Assembly (NCBI GenBank): GCA_002470465.1
Contig: DKMD01000026.1
Coordinates: 62,001 to 126,000, forward strand
DNA from: Pluralibacter sp. UBA7423
GTDB lineage: Bacteria > Pseudomonadota > Gammaproteobacteria > Enterobacterales > Enterobacteriaceae
DNA length: 64,000 nucleotides
Reading direction: 5' to 3'
A program made the translations under genes and the position numbers. Position 1 is the first letter of the stretch, and each line of letters begins with the position of its first letter. This document shows, one piece after another, positions 8,618 through 17,723 of the stretch. The notes below the pieces were generated by a model. The model had not been told where the DNA came from, did no database searches, and saw only the letters and a list, made by a program, of their open reading frames with translations.

Positions 8618-8950
8618 ATGACAGAAATAATCGAAGATGTTTTAGTGTTATTCCACGAATAAATCCCCGTCTATTTAGACAGCGACTGGAAGGAGATTCC
8701 ATCAGAGCTTGATTCTGATTTATTTGAGCATCCACGTGCTGATTTGTAAGATACTTTAGACAAATACCAAAAGCAGTTTGGCGTATGTCTTGAACAGGTA
8801 AACAGGACATCTTACTTCCCGTGGGAAAATACACCGCTTTTGCAACGATGGTTCAAACTCAAACGTGAAGAAGTCGAAGCAACCCGCTTGCCGCTGAACG
8901 TACGAATGTTTGCTGAATCAGCAGAAGCCGGGAAGTGGCTCTATGGCTGA
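8618..8950 (+). pseudogene. DUF1493 family gene with two internal stops
   Basis: Exactly 111 codons from ATG (8618) to TGA (8948-8950) match the DUF1493 family end to end: MTEIIEDVLVLFHE at the start, IPVYLDSDWKEIPSELDSD, then DKYQKQFGVCLEQVN, YFPWENTPLLQRWFKLKR and MFAESAEAGKWLYG. Two in-frame TAA codons, after FHE (8660-8662) and after HPRADL, break it. No frameshift is needed. DUF1493 proteins are small, acyl-carrier-fold proteins of unknown role in enterobacteria. A second, shorter remnant is at 6002-6169. Sequencing error is unlikely to explain two separate substitutions. Confidence 0.85.
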
Positions 8951-9009
8951 ACAGACGCGCCCTCAAATCATAGGGGCAAACTATTTACAGTGGAGCTCAG
9001 CGCCAGCAC

Positions 9010-9036
9010 TGCCCGGTGGCACAAGCTTACCGGGCA
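9010..9036. repeat. REP-like palindromic element
   Basis: TGCCCGGT...ACCGGGCA palindrome with loop GGCACAAGCTT, near-identical to 5953-5980. It lies between the DUF1493 pseudogene and the DUF1543 gene. Confidence 0.7.
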
Positions 9037-9060
9037 GACAAATTCCTTCAATCTGGTAAT

Positions 9061-9564
9061 TTACTCACCAATCGGCTGGTAGCCCTGCCACTCAGGTTTG
9101 TCGCGCGTTCCGGTGGCGCAGGGCGTTAAATGCACATAAAGTTCACCCACTTTATCGAGCAACAGACAATCATCCACCTCTTTGAGGTTGTCTTTATGCT
9201 GCTGATCGACGCCGCACAGGAGCGTATCCAGCGCTTTCTTTTTTGCCTCCTGCGCAGTCGCCGCAACGAACAAATCGAACTCGTGCAGTTCAGCTAGCGT
9301 GTCCGGACGATATCCCCCGGCGTTAACAAAGAAGAGCCTGAGGCTGGAAGAGGATGGTTCGGCAGAGAGCGTGACGCTATAGCCATCCGCCCAGGTAATC
9401 TGGCTGTAGCCATCAATGTGAATTTTATCTTTATCGCCAAACCACGCGGCCCTTAGCGCAGGCCATGCCTCGCGTGGAGAGTTAGCGGCGACAAACTGAA
9501 TGTCATGAACTTCTATATTGGACTTGCCGGCATTGCCGCCGACGTAAAACATATACAGCCTCAT
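9061..9564 (-). CDS. DUF1543 domain-containing protein
   Basis: 167 residues. The opening MRLYMFYVGGNAGKSNIEVHD and the later WFGDKDKIHIDGYSQI are diagnostic of DUF1543, a family with two repeats of an alpha/beta unit; the second repeat starts near residue 75 (LRLFFVNAGGY). The ribosome-binding site AGGAGA lies 8 nt before the ATG. Biochemical function is unknown. Single gene, not evidently co-transcribed with queH. Confidence 0.85.
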   Translation of the reverse strand: MRLYMFYVGGNAGKSNIEVHDIQFVAANSPREAWPALRAAWFGDKDKIHIDGYSQITWADGYSVTLSAEPSSSSLRLFFVNAGGYRPDTLAELHEFDLFVAATAQEAKKKALDTLLCGVDQQHKDNLKEVDDCLLLDKVGELYVHLTPCATGTRDKPEWQGYQPIGE

Positions 9565-9693
9565 CGGAACGCTCTCCTTAACTAACCGATATGCATTTAA
9601 TTATATAGCGATTGTTACTGCAACCCTTGACGAGAATAACAGAGGGATAAGTTCAGGAAGGTTGTCAAGCCGCAGCGGGCGTGACAGGCAAAA

Positions 9694-10362
9694 TCAGGCC
9701 TGCTCGTCGTCTTTACCGTAGTAAAGCTTACCGAGCTGAATGAGAGGACGGCCCTGAGATTTACGGTGCAGATTGCTGTCACGCAGTGAGTAAACACAGC
9801 CGCAGTATTCCTGCTGGTAGAACTGTTCGCGTTTGCTGATTTCAATCATGCGCGACGAACCGCCCTGCTTGCGCCAGTTATAGTCCCAGTACACCATGCC
9901 CGGATAATGCGCAACGGCCCGCTGTCCGCAGTCGTTGATTTGCTGCATATTCTTCCAGCGTGAAATACCCAGCGAGCTGCTGATCACGCTGAAACCATTT
10001 TCAGCGGCGTACAGCGCCGTCCGCTCAAAGCGCATGTCAAAACACATGGTGCAGCGGATACCGCGCTCGGGCTCCCACTCCATGCCTTTGGCTCGCTCAA
10101 ACCAGTTGTCGGTATCGTAATCCGCATCGATAAACGGCACGCCATGCTGTTCAGCAAAGCGAATATTCTCATCCTTACGAATCAGATACTCTTTCTGCGG
10201 ATGAATATTCGGGTTGTAGAAGAAGATGGTGTAATCGATGCCCGAGGCCTGGATCGCCTCCATCACCTCACCGGAACAGGGAGCACAGCACGAATGCAGC
10301 AACAGTTTGTCTGCCCCCTTCGGGAGTTCCAGCTTAGGACGTTTGAAATCAGCGGTAGTCAT
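9694..10362 (-). CDS. queH: Epoxyqueuosine reductase QueH
   Basis: 222 residues of the QueH (DUF208) family, the non-cobalamin iron-sulfur enzyme that reduces epoxyqueuosine to queuosine in tRNA wobble position 34. Conserved cysteines: HSCCAPCSG near residue 24, CTMCFDMR near 103 and [11 protein letters not shown] near 188, which supply cluster and metal ligands. The ATG at 10362 ([14 protein letters not shown]) is preferred; an ATG at 10389 would add nine unlikely residues. Most enterobacteria use QueG instead, so a queH in this accessory interval may be a redundant or replacement enzyme. Confidence 0.9.
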   Translation of the reverse strand: MTTADFKRPKLELPKGADKLLLHSCCAPCSGEVMEAIQASGIDYTIFFYNPNIHPQKEYLIRKDENIRFAEQHGVPFIDADYDTDNWFERAKGMEWEPERGIRCTMCFDMRFERTALYAAENGFSVISSSLGISRWKNMQQINDCGQRAVAHYPGMVYWDYNWRKQGGSSRMIEISKREQFYQQEYCGCVYSLRDSNLHRKSQGRPLIQLGKLYYGKDDEQA

Positions 10363-10589
10363 AAGAGATTCTTTGGGGTGGTGTAACATGTGGAGGATTG
10401 TAGCATCAGAGCCGCATTGGTGGGATTTTTCGCAGCGTTCAGGTACAGACCTTCATACGTTGCCGAAGTTAAACTGCCGATGACGCTCGCCGTGCGCGAT
10501 GAGCATCTGCACGACAGTTGGCAGATGGTGGATTCACTGGAGAGCAATGCGCTGGTGCTTTATGAGCTGACGCCGTTGAATGCGTAACT

Positions 10590-11390
10590 TCAGCGCCGCT
10601 CGATACACTCGATGTATTTTCGCGCGGATTGCTGCACGATATCTGCGGCGTTGTCCGGAATATCTTTGCCTTCAAAAGCACCGTACAGCGCGCTGTACCG
10701 GACGTCTTTTAACCGTTGTGCGATATCAGCAACGGTGGTGGCAGAAAGCGGCAGCATATTGGGGTAGCTCCACATAAAGGAGACGCTGCCCGCACCGGGT
10801 GCCACCTGAATAATATCCCCGGTCAGCAGCACGCCCTGATTTTCTTTGTGAAGCAGAACGCTGCCACCGGCAAAATGACCGCCGAGGCGCAAAAGCTCCA
10901 CGCGGCTGTTAATGGGCAGCGACTCCCCATCCCATAAATGGATATGCGGACTGTCGCGCTGAATCCATTTGCGATCGGCGGCGTGCAGATAAACCGGAGC
11001 GTTAAACTCTGCCGCCCAGTCCTGCATGGTGCTGTAATAATGCGGATGCGAAATCGCAATGGCTTTTAGCCCGCCGAGCGCGGTGATAATCGCCTTTGTG
11101 GCATCATCCAGATTGGGAATACAGTCCCAGAGAATGTTGCCCTCTTCGCTTTGCACGACGATCGCGCGCTGACCAATCGCAAAACCAGGTACGCTTTCCA
11201 CGCTGAGAAGCCCGGGCGCAAGCTGTCGCCACTTATTCGCGTGCCTCGCGTGAAGGGCAGAAGGTTCAATCCACGCCTGCCCGCTCACCGGAACGTATTG
11301 CCGCTCGTCCTCGCAAATCGGGCAGTTTTCCGGATGCCCCGCCGCAACGTCGTAAGAGGTTCCACACGCTTTACATAACGTTATCATCAT
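10590..11390 (-). CDS. MBL-fold metallohydrolase with N-terminal zinc-ribbon
   Basis: 266 residues. The first 30 hold two CXXC pairs (CKACG, CPICED), a probable zinc ribbon; the rest is a metallo-beta-lactamase fold with SHPHYYS in place of the classic HXHXDH, GGHFAGG, and LLTGDII for metal ligands. Two adjacent ATGs exist; the second (11387) is better spaced from the GAGGAAG site. The degenerate HXH motif suggests altered metal binding. Substrate unknown. Stands alone. Confidence 0.8.
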   Translation of the reverse strand: MMITLCKACGTSYDVAAGHPENCPICEDERQYVPVSGQAWIEPSALHARHANKWRQLAPGLLSVESVPGFAIGQRAIVVQSEEGNILWDCIPNLDDATKAIITALGGLKAIAISHPHYYSTMQDWAAEFNAPVYLHAADRKWIQRDSPHIHLWDGESLPINSRVELLRLGGHFAGGSVLLHKENQGVLLTGDIIQVAPGAGSVSFMWSYPNMLPLSATTVADIAQRLKDVRYSALYGAFEGKDIPDNAADIVQQSARKYIECIERR

Positions 11391-11586
11391 CTTCCTCGCC
11401 TCAGCCCGAATGCTTTTAAGTGATAACCGAGCATGGCACAGGGAGACGAGGGGATGTGTTGGAAAATGCTTAACGTCCGGATTTTATGCCAGCCTGCTGC
11501 CGTTCAGGAGCAGACATCATGCATCACCAATAGTCAGCCAGAAGCAAGCTTAACCGGTTCAGATAATGTGCCGATCGAGCCCACCG

Positions 11587-12369
11587 TTACACGGTTGGAA
11601 TGGTGCCGCCATCTATCACAAATTCAGTACCGGTAATGGCGGCCGCATGAGACGACGCGAGGAAAACAATGAGATTCGCCACTTCAATGGGCTTTGACGG
11701 ACGGCCCAACGGAATACCACCGAGCGCATTCATGATGATCTGCTTCCCGCCTTCATAATCCGTGCCCGCTTGCTCTGCCAGCCGCTCAGCCAGCGCCACC
11801 GACGCTTCAGTTTCGATCCAACCTGGCGCAACACGAACCACCCGAATGCCTTTCGGCGAGACCTCTTTTGACAAGCTTTTGCTGTAAGCAGACAGCGCCG
11901 CCTTGGCCGCTGCGTAGCCGGTAGTCGACTCCGGTAACGGCAGTTCACGCTGGATAGAGGTGACGTGGACGATCGCTCCGTGGCCCTGCGCTAACATCCC
12001 CGGCAGCAGCGCGCGATCCAGACGTACCGCTGGTAACAGATTAAGGTTAAGCTCCTGCTGCCACTCCGTCTCGCCCAGCGCCGCAAAACCACCGGCCGGT
12101 GAGCCAGATCCGCCCGCCACGTGAATGATAATGTCGACGCCGCCAAGATGCGCCTGCACGGCTTCCGCAACGGCGGCACATCCGGTGATAGTGGTCAGGT
12201 CCGCCGCCACGAAGGCGTCAGCGACCGCTTCCTCCGGCGCGTGGCGGGCGGTCGTTAACACCTTCGCGCCCCGCTGTTTGAACAGCCCGACAACCGCTTT
12301 ACCGACGCCTTTGGTTCCTGCGGTAACCAGCACGCGCTTGCCCTGAAAATCGGTATCTGATGACATCAT
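11587..12369 (-). CDS. Short-chain dehydrogenase/reductase (SDR)
   Basis: 260 residues with the classical SDR signature: NAD(P)-binding [10 protein letters not shown] near residue 17, HVAGG in place of NNAG, catalytic Ser in VTSIQ, YAAAK (Tyr-X3-Lys) and a C-terminal [10 protein letters not shown]. Its start overlaps the stop of the upstream NTF2-like gene (ATGA, 12366-12369), so the two are translationally coupled. The divergent HxlR gene probably controls them. Substrate unknown; likely an electrophile or small-carbonyl reductase by context. Confidence 0.85.
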   Translation of the reverse strand: MMSSDTDFQGKRVLVTAGTKGVGKAVVGLFKQRGAKVLTTARHAPEEAVADAFVAADLTTITGCAAVAEAVQAHLGGVDIIIHVAGGSGSPAGGFAALGETEWQQELNLNLLPAVRLDRALLPGMLAQGHGAIVHVTSIQRELPLPESTTGYAAAKAALSAYSKSLSKEVSPKGIRVVRVAPGWIETEASVALAERLAEQAGTDYEGGKQIIMNALGGIPLGRPSKPIEVANLIVFLASSHAAAITGTEFVIDGGTIPTV

Positions 12370-12692
12370 GCAATCTCCAGCGTGTTAATTCTGTCGCCAG
12401 TCAAGCCAAACACGTACCTGAGTACGACAGGGCTACCGGGAAAATTCCCGACAAGGTTGGCGGTGACCGTAAACCGGCTACCGTCGGCGTGGACATCAAT
12501 CGGTTCGACGCTATAGTCAAACGATGACTGCACTGAACGCAGCCATGCTTCAATAGCCGCATGTCCCTGATGCGTTTTACCTTCATCGATCACAATCGCA
12601 TCGGCAGTAAACCAGCGTCTGATGCCGGTAAGATCGCCCCTCTTATCAATGGCAAACCAGGCAGAAACAGCATTCGGTAGAACTAATGACAT
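12366..12692 (-). CDS. NTF2-like (SnoaL-type) small protein
   Basis: 108 residues starting [20 protein letters not shown]; the alpha+beta pattern with W at 16, [16 protein letters not shown] and a closing strand fits the NTF2/SnoaL superfamily, which includes small isomerases and hydrolases. ATG at 12692 follows GGGAGG; the frame upstream has no start signal. First gene of a two-gene unit with the SDR, divergent from the HxlR regulator. Role unproven. Confidence 0.75.
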   Translation of the reverse strand: MSLVLPNAVSAWFAIDKRGDLTGIRRWFTADAIVIDEGKTHQGHAAIEAWLRSVQSSFDYSVEPIDVHADGSRFTVTANLVGNFPGSPVVLRYVFGLTGDRINTLEIA

Positions 12693-12782
12693 GGCCTTTA
12701 CCTCCCTTGATTTACAGTACCCGCATTTTCGACATAGACTGTGAAATTGACAAGTACGCACAAAAAAGTGAGTGGCTGAACA
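12693..12782. promoter_or_regulatory. Divergent promoter region of the HxlR gene and SDR operon
   Basis: The 90 nt between two divergent starts contain TTGACA at 12746-12751 on the plus strand and two AGTAC motifs about 35 nt apart (12715 and 12752), a spacing seen in HxlR-type operators. No -10 element is convincing. HxlR regulators usually bind and control the adjacent divergent gene. Confidence 0.45.
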
Positions 12783-13115
12783 ATGAGTAAGTTATACAGT
12801 CCGGAATCCGCCGCAAGCGGCGTGGAGCAGGTCATTCGTTTGCTGGAAGGCCGCTGGAAATTAATCCTCCTTTTTCATCTCTTCGATGGAAAAGTACAGC
12901 GCTATTCAGATTTCGAAAAACTGATCCCGACGATTTCGCAGAAAATGCTCGCACAGCAGCTGCGGCAGCTCGAGGCCGACGGGATCGTGTCACGGCAGGT
13001 TTATCCCCAGGTGCCACCTAAGGTGGAATATCGCCTCACGGAATGGGGACAGGCCCTGTGCCCGGCTCTGGATGCGATGCTGAAATGGGCGGAAAAACGC
13101 GAAATCCAGCCATAG
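12783..13115 (+). CDS. HxlR family transcriptional regulator
   Basis: 110 residues with the HxlR winged helix (LLEGRWKLILLFHLFDGKVQRYSDFEKLIP, SQKMLAQQLRQLEADGIV, YRLTEWGQAL). It is divergent from the NTF2-like/SDR pair and is the obvious candidate to control it. Unlike HypR-type members it has no N-terminal redox cysteine; the only cysteine is in ALCPAL. The inducing signal cannot be read from the sequence. Confidence 0.88.
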   Translation: MSKLYSPESAASGVEQVIRLLEGRWKLILLFHLFDGKVQRYSDFEKLIPTISQKMLAQQLRQLEADGIVSRQVYPQVPPKVEYRLTEWGQALCPALDAMLKWAEKREIQP

Positions 13116-13636
13116 CGGGATCTTGTCGCGTGAATAAAACATAACCAGGCGGATCCGCACAGTTCGTCGTACTTCACCCCATATCAATGAAGAACAGAAG
13201 CGTTTCTGGCTGAGAATCGCTTTTGTTCTGGTCAGAACGCCTTCCCTTTTCTGCCCGCCACGATCGTTTGCCTGCGTATTACAACGTCGATGCCATCCTG
13301 ATACAGATCGCGCCCGGAAACACGCCTTCCGGACAGGTGCGAACACACTGTGTTACCAAACTTTTCCGGGATAAGAAAAGGGTTGAAGAAATCAGGCCAA
13401 AACCCTAAGTTACGTTATACCATAACGCCCCACACCCGTTGGCTCCCCTGCACGCTCACCCAAAGTGACAAAAAACACAATGGCAGGCTCGTGTACCCGG
13501 GGATAAGCAAAAACCATTCGTAGAATGTGCAGGATCCTTTCAGGCATCCGTTAAGCCGCGTGCGTTGTGGATAGTCCCTTTTTATCCCTGAGCGAAATGA
13601 CGCGTTTCGTTTTTATATTGTTAATCAGGAGCTTTC
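13116..13636. other. 521-nt gap upstream of the SPFH operon
   Basis: No gene with a credible start or family resemblance was found on either strand. It should carry the promoter for the SPFH/P-type ATPase operon. AGGAG at 13627-13631 is the ribosome-binding site for the next gene. Short frames on the minus strand look like non-coding antisense. Confidence 0.4.
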
Positions 13637-15520
13637 ATGGAGCCTTCTCCTCAGAATACCGTTCCGCCCCAGGACAGCCGTTTGCGCTCGCGATTATTAT
13701 GGTGTCGGGCCATCGTTGGGATGGTATTAGGCGCCTTCGCTATTCTGTTTTTCATGCTCGAATTATTTGATGAGCAAAGCGGCTGGATGGTTCTTATCCG
13801 GCCTCTGCTGGCCTCAGGATTGTTAACGTTCGCGGTGGCAGAAAATGCGCTGCGGGCGTCTTCATTCCCGCCCCCCTGGGAGCCAGAGCACGGCGAAGAG
13901 GCAGCAGAAAATAAAAGAAAGAAAAAACCGGACTGGCTTATCAGGCTGGATACGCTTCTCGCGCAATGGGAACCCCATATTATTCACCTGGGGATAACCG
14001 CTATCTGCGCCCTTATTGCCCTCTCGCTTGTCAGCAAAAATTTCACCACCGACAATGTTTTTACGCCGCTGGACAGCGGTATGATCCCGGCCGGCGCAGT
14101 ACTTCTGGTGGGCTGCTTCGCCCTGCTGGTCTGTGAACGAACCCTCAGCTTCCGGCGTATAAAAACCTGGCCGCAGCAGGCCGCGATTATTGGTTTGATT
14201 CGCACCATGCTCAGCATTGGCTTGCTGATAGCCGCCGCTTTTGCGGTCTCCGCGTTTTCACTTGCGATCGCGCTCTGGATAGTCCAGGTCGCAAGCATAA
14301 TCGTGTTTCTGCTTGCCCTTGAGTTTCTTCTCCGGACGCTGGCTGCCGCCTGCACGTTACCCGCCCCTGACGAAAAACCGCCCTTTCTGACCCAAAGCCT
14401 GATTGCTGAACAGTATCGCTGGCCGCTACATCCTTTACTGGCGCTGCGGAAAAAGATCGTTCAGCATTTTGGCGTGGACATTGGAAGGATTCAGGCATTC
14501 AGGCTAATAGGACAGCTATTTTTACCGGTTTTTCTGGGCATTGCCCTGACGGGCTGGCTGGTCAGCGGACTGCAAGAAGTCTCTCCTGCTCAGCGCGGGG
14601 TTTACGAACGCTTTGGGCGTCCTGTTGCCGTGCTGCCACCAGGTTTACATATCGGCCTTCCCTGGCCTTTTGGGCGGGTCATCCCCGTTGATTTTGGCAC
14701 CGTGCATGAGCTTCAGCTGAGCGAAAAAGCCCCCGAAGCAAGCGCAAATGCCCTCATCCCCGATACCATTGAGGGCCCGGCACCGCAGGAAAGCTGGCGT
14801 CTGTGGGATAATACCCATATCACCGACCAGGCACAGGTTATCGCCAGCGCCCTTGGCGATAAACAGAGCTTCCAGATAGTCAATATGGATATTCGCCTCA
14901 TCTGGCGCGTGGGGTTGCGGGACAAAGACGCCATGAACAGCCTCTACCAGACCGATGATTTGCCCACCACTATCCAGCGCATTGCCCGTCAGGTTCTGAC
15001 GCAATATTTCGCGCATCAGCAGCTGGATGCCCTGTTGAATGAGCAACGCGCGTCGATGTCTGCGGCGATGAATACCGCCATCCAGCAACGTCTGGACCAA
15101 CTCCATTCCGGCGTTGAACTGCTCTATACCCGTGTTGAATCTATCCACCCTCCGGCCGGTGCGGCAAATGCCTATCACGGCGTACAGGCCGCCCAAATTG
15201 CCGCCAGCACTCAGATGACGAAAGAGAGAGGCTACGCCGCATCGCAGGGGCAAGAAGCGCAGCGTAACGCAACCACGGCTATCAATGCAGCCGAGGCGTC
15301 GGCAGGTGAACGTATGGCGCAGGCCAATGTCGCCCTGACGCGCTACAGCGCAGAGCATAATGCCTGGAAAATGAATCCGGAGGCTTACCTTAATGAACGC
15401 CGCTATCAGACATACAGCAAAGCGCTGTCCAGAACGCCGCTCTTCATTCTCGATAGCCAGGTGGCTGAAGGCCATGAGCCCGTGCTCGATTTACGTCAAT
15501 TTTCCCAGCCCGCACGATAG
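13637..15520 (+). CDS. Multi-pass membrane SPFH (HflK-like) protein
   Basis: 627 residues. The N-terminal 310 hold about seven transmembrane helices (near 23-43, 51-70, 115-133, 150-168, 183-205, 208-232, 290-310). A band-7/SPFH domain follows, opening VSPAQRGVYERFGRPVAVLPPG like HflK, then an alanine-rich coiled coil (about 515-590). HflK itself is about 420 residues with one helix, so this is an SPFH protein with an added polytopic domain. Gene 1 of a four-gene operon with HflC-like, HflK-like and P-type ATPase genes; 26 nt to the next. SPFH proteins build membrane cages or microdomains. Its link to metal transport is inferred from context. Confidence 0.8.
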   Translation: MEPSPQNTVPPQDSRLRSRLLWCRAIVGMVLGAFAILFFMLELFDEQSGWMVLIRPLLASGLLTFAVAENALRASSFPPPWEPEHGEEAAENKRKKKPDWLIRLDTLLAQWEPHIIHLGITAICALIALSLVSKNFTTDNVFTPLDSGMIPAGAVLLVGCFALLVCERTLSFRRIKTWPQQAAIIGLIRTMLSIGLLIAAAFAVSAFSLAIALWIVQVASIIVFLLALEFLLRTLAAACTLPAPDEKPPFLTQSLIAEQYRWPLHPLLALRKKIVQHFGVDIGRIQAFRLIGQLFLPVFLGIALTGWLVSGLQEVSPAQRGVYERFGRPVAVLPPGLHIGLPWPFGRVIPVDFGTVHELQLSEKAPEASANALIPDTIEGPAPQESWRLWDNTHITDQAQVIASALGDKQSFQIVNMDIRLIWRVGLRDKDAMNSLYQTDDLPTTIQRIARQVLTQYFAHQQLDALLNEQRASMSAAMNTAIQQRLDQLHSGVELLYTRVESIHPPAGAANAYHGVQAAQIAASTQMTKERGYAASQGQEAQRNATTAINAAEASAGERMAQANVALTRYSAEHNAWKMNPEAYLNERRYQTYSKALSRTPLFILDSQVAEGHEPVLDLRQFSQPAR

Positions 15521-15546
15521 TGCTGCATAAATAAGGTTCGCTGAGA

Positions 15547-16551
15547 ATGAAAATCCGTACTCTTTCCCCCTCTGCAGAAAACAGCAAGGTGGGTTTCAAT
15601 CCTGTCGCCGCACGGAAGCACGTTTCACACTCTTCACGTCGCTGGCTGCGTTACAGCATCGCCGCCCTGCTGGTGGTACTGGCGTTGCTGACCGCATGCC
15701 TTGTTCAGGTGCACGCCGGGAGCGCCACTATCATGACCCGTTTTGGTAGCCCGGTTCGGGTTTTACTCTCCCCGGGGCTTGCCTGGCGTCTTCCGGCGCC
15801 TTTTGAAACGCCAGTCGATGTCGATTTACGCACCCGCTCAACCTCAAGTGGCTTACAGGATGTAGGAACGCGTGATGGGTTGCGGGTCATCGTTCAGGCC
15901 TGGGCTATCTGGAAGGTCAGCCCTGAACAGACTCACGTGCTGCGCTTTATTCGCGCGGTGCAGAACCAGCCAGAAGAGGCCGCACGCCAGATTCGGACCT
16001 TCATCGGCTCTTCCCTCGAGACGACAACCAGCAACTATGCGCTGTCCGAGATAGTCAATACGGACGCCAGAAAGGTAAAAATTCCGCAGTTGGAGCAGCA
16101 GATCAAAAATCAGCTAAAAGCTCAGCTTCTCAGCAGCTATGGCATTGAGCTGATTGATGTCGGCATTGAGCGACTGACGCTGCCCGCCGTTACCCTTAAT
16201 GCAACGGTTGATCGAATGCGGGCAGAACGTGAAACCATCGCGACTGAACGGACGGCGGAAGGAAACCGAATGGCGGCAGAAATCCATTCCACAGCCGATA
16301 AAGAAGCCCGCATTATCGAAGCGGATGCCTCAGTAAAAGCGGCCGCCATCACGGCTCAGGCGCAACAGGACTCCGCCGCTATCTACGCCAAAGCCTATGC
16401 GCTGGACCCTCAGCTCTACAACCTGCTGCGCTCCCTCGACACGCTTAACGACGTGGTGAATAAAAGCACCCACATTGTGTTGAGTACTGATGCCGCGCCG
16501 TTCAATGCCCTGGTGCAAAAACCGGCTGACGGGCAAAAGGCGAATCCATGA
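15547..16551 (+). CDS. SPFH protein, HflC-like
   Basis: 334 residues: one N-terminal transmembrane helix (about 33-55), an SPFH domain (SATIMTRFGSPVRVLLSPGL...), and a C-terminal coiled coil rich in Ala/Glu (MRAERETIATERTAEGNRMAAEI). This matches the length and architecture of HflC, the partner of HflK around FtsH, but it is a diverged paralogue, not the housekeeping hflC. Its stop overlaps the next start (ATGA at 16548), implying coupled synthesis. Confidence 0.82.
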   Translation: MKIRTLSPSAENSKVGFNPVAARKHVSHSSRRWLRYSIAALLVVLALLTACLVQVHAGSATIMTRFGSPVRVLLSPGLAWRLPAPFETPVDVDLRTRSTSSGLQDVGTRDGLRVIVQAWAIWKVSPEQTHVLRFIRAVQNQPEEAARQIRTFIGSSLETTTSNYALSEIVNTDARKVKIPQLEQQIKNQLKAQLLSSYGIELIDVGIERLTLPAVTLNATVDRMRAERETIATERTAEGNRMAAEIHSTADKEARIIEADASVKAAAITAQAQQDSAAIYAKAYALDPQLYNLLRSLDTLNDVVNKSTHIVLSTDAAPFNALVQKPADGQKANP

Positions 16552-17723
16552 AAAAGCAAGCCTCAAGCATGAGCCCGTGGGGACAGTCTTACCGGATTGC
16601 CTTTTTTAGCTTGTATGCCACCACCGTGCTGGCCGCAGTGTCGTGGATCTTTTCCAGTTTTCACCAGGTGACGCCCGATACTCAGGCCATTATTTTTCGT
16701 TTCGGCAAACCCGTAACGGTCGAAAGCTCGGGCATGCTGTTTGCCTGGCCCAAACCGGTGGATCGCGTTGAAATCATCCCGGGCCCGGCCCGTATCATGC
16801 AGCACGATGTTCTGCCGCTGCAGCGACATGAACAACTCAAGCAACTGACTGGCGATCAATACACCAGCGATGCCGGAGCCGGGGCGGGTTATTTACTGAC
16901 GGGCGATTCCGGTGTCGTCCAGCTTAATATGCAGGTGTATTACCGCATCAGTTCTCCTCTCCAGTATGTGCTCCAGGAGCAGCACATTGGTCCACTGCTG
17001 GACAGGCTGGCGCAACGCGCCGCGACGCTGGTTAGCGCAGGACGCGACCTGGATACCATCCTGGTCGCCCGCCCTGAAACGCTAAAGGATGACAGTCGTG
17101 CCGCGCAGGAGCGTTCACGATTACGCAGCGATTTGCGCCAGGTGATGATGCAGGATTTGCAAGCGCTGAAAGGCAGCGATAACGATCCGGGCATAACCAT
17201 CGAGCGCATCGATGTCTCTTCGTCCCTGCCGGACAACGCGGTGGACGCTTTTAATGCCGTTCTGACAGCCAGCCAGCGCGCGGAGCAAAGCGTCGCGCAG
17301 GCCCGCAATGACGCGACGATCCGTTTACAAAAAGCCCGGCAGCAGGCCGATCGGGTGATTCAGCAGGCGGAAGCTGACAACCGGGAAATGCTCGCGCACG
17401 CCGAAGTGGTGACAAAGTCCATGACCAAACTCGCTCAGGTACGCGCCACAGGTAGCGATCCCGGCATGCTGTCACGCATTTGGCGCGATCGGATTTCAAC
17501 CATCTTCTCCCATGCCGGACAGGTGTTAACCGTTACGCCTGAGACTCAAAGTCGTCTCGTGCTTTCAGGGCCTGAGGATGAGGGAGCCCGTCTACCAGCA
17601 TCTGGCCGCTCAGGTGAATCCGCTGGCAATACTTCAGGCGGTTCTTCTGCGTCATCTTCAGCCACGACGCCAGCATCAAGCGCCTCCACCACTCTGTCTG
17701 ATGTATTTGGAGATCTGCGATGA
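16548..17723 (+). CDS. SPFH protein, HflK-like
   Basis: 391 residues: one transmembrane helix (about 14-36), SPFH domain opening HQVTPDTQAIIFRFGKPVTV, a coiled coil (RLQKARQQADRVIQQAEADN), and a Ser/Thr/Gly-rich low-complexity tail (about 345-385). Resembles HflK. Both ends overlap neighbours by ATGA, so it is tightly coupled to the HflC-like gene and to the P-type ATPase. Together with the 627-residue protein this makes three SPFH subunits in one operon. Confidence 0.82.
   Translation: MKKQASSMSPWGQSYRIAFFSLYATTVLAAVSWIFSSFHQVTPDTQAIIFRFGKPVTVESSGMLFAWPKPVDRVEIIPGPARIMQHDVLPLQRHEQLKQLTGDQYTSDAGAGAGYLLTGDSGVVQLNMQVYYRISSPLQYVLQEQHIGPLLDRLAQRAATLVSAGRDLDTILVARPETLKDDSRAAQERSRLRSDLRQVMMQDLQALKGSDNDPGITIERIDVSSSLPDNAVDAFNAVLTASQRAEQSVAQARNDATIRLQKARQQADRVIQQAEADNREMLAHAEVVTKSMTKLAQVRATGSDPGMLSRIWRDRISTIFSHAGQVLTVTPETQSRLVLSGPEDEGARLPASGRSGESAGNTSGGSSASSSATTPASSASTTLSDVFGDLR

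Noticed and set aside
10390..10587. 65-codon frame ending LHDSWQMVDSLESNALVLYE
   Set aside because: The second half looks protein-like and may be a remnant of a lost gene, but I recognise no family and the first half overlaps the queH promoter, so it is not listed as a gene.
12990..13346. 118-codon minus-strand frame overlapping the HxlR gene end
   Set aside because: No start signal, composition like an antisense shadow, no recognisable domain.
14645..15475. 276-codon antisense frame within the SPFH fusion gene
   Set aside because: Entirely antisense to a well-supported coding region; residue composition is that of a shadow frame.
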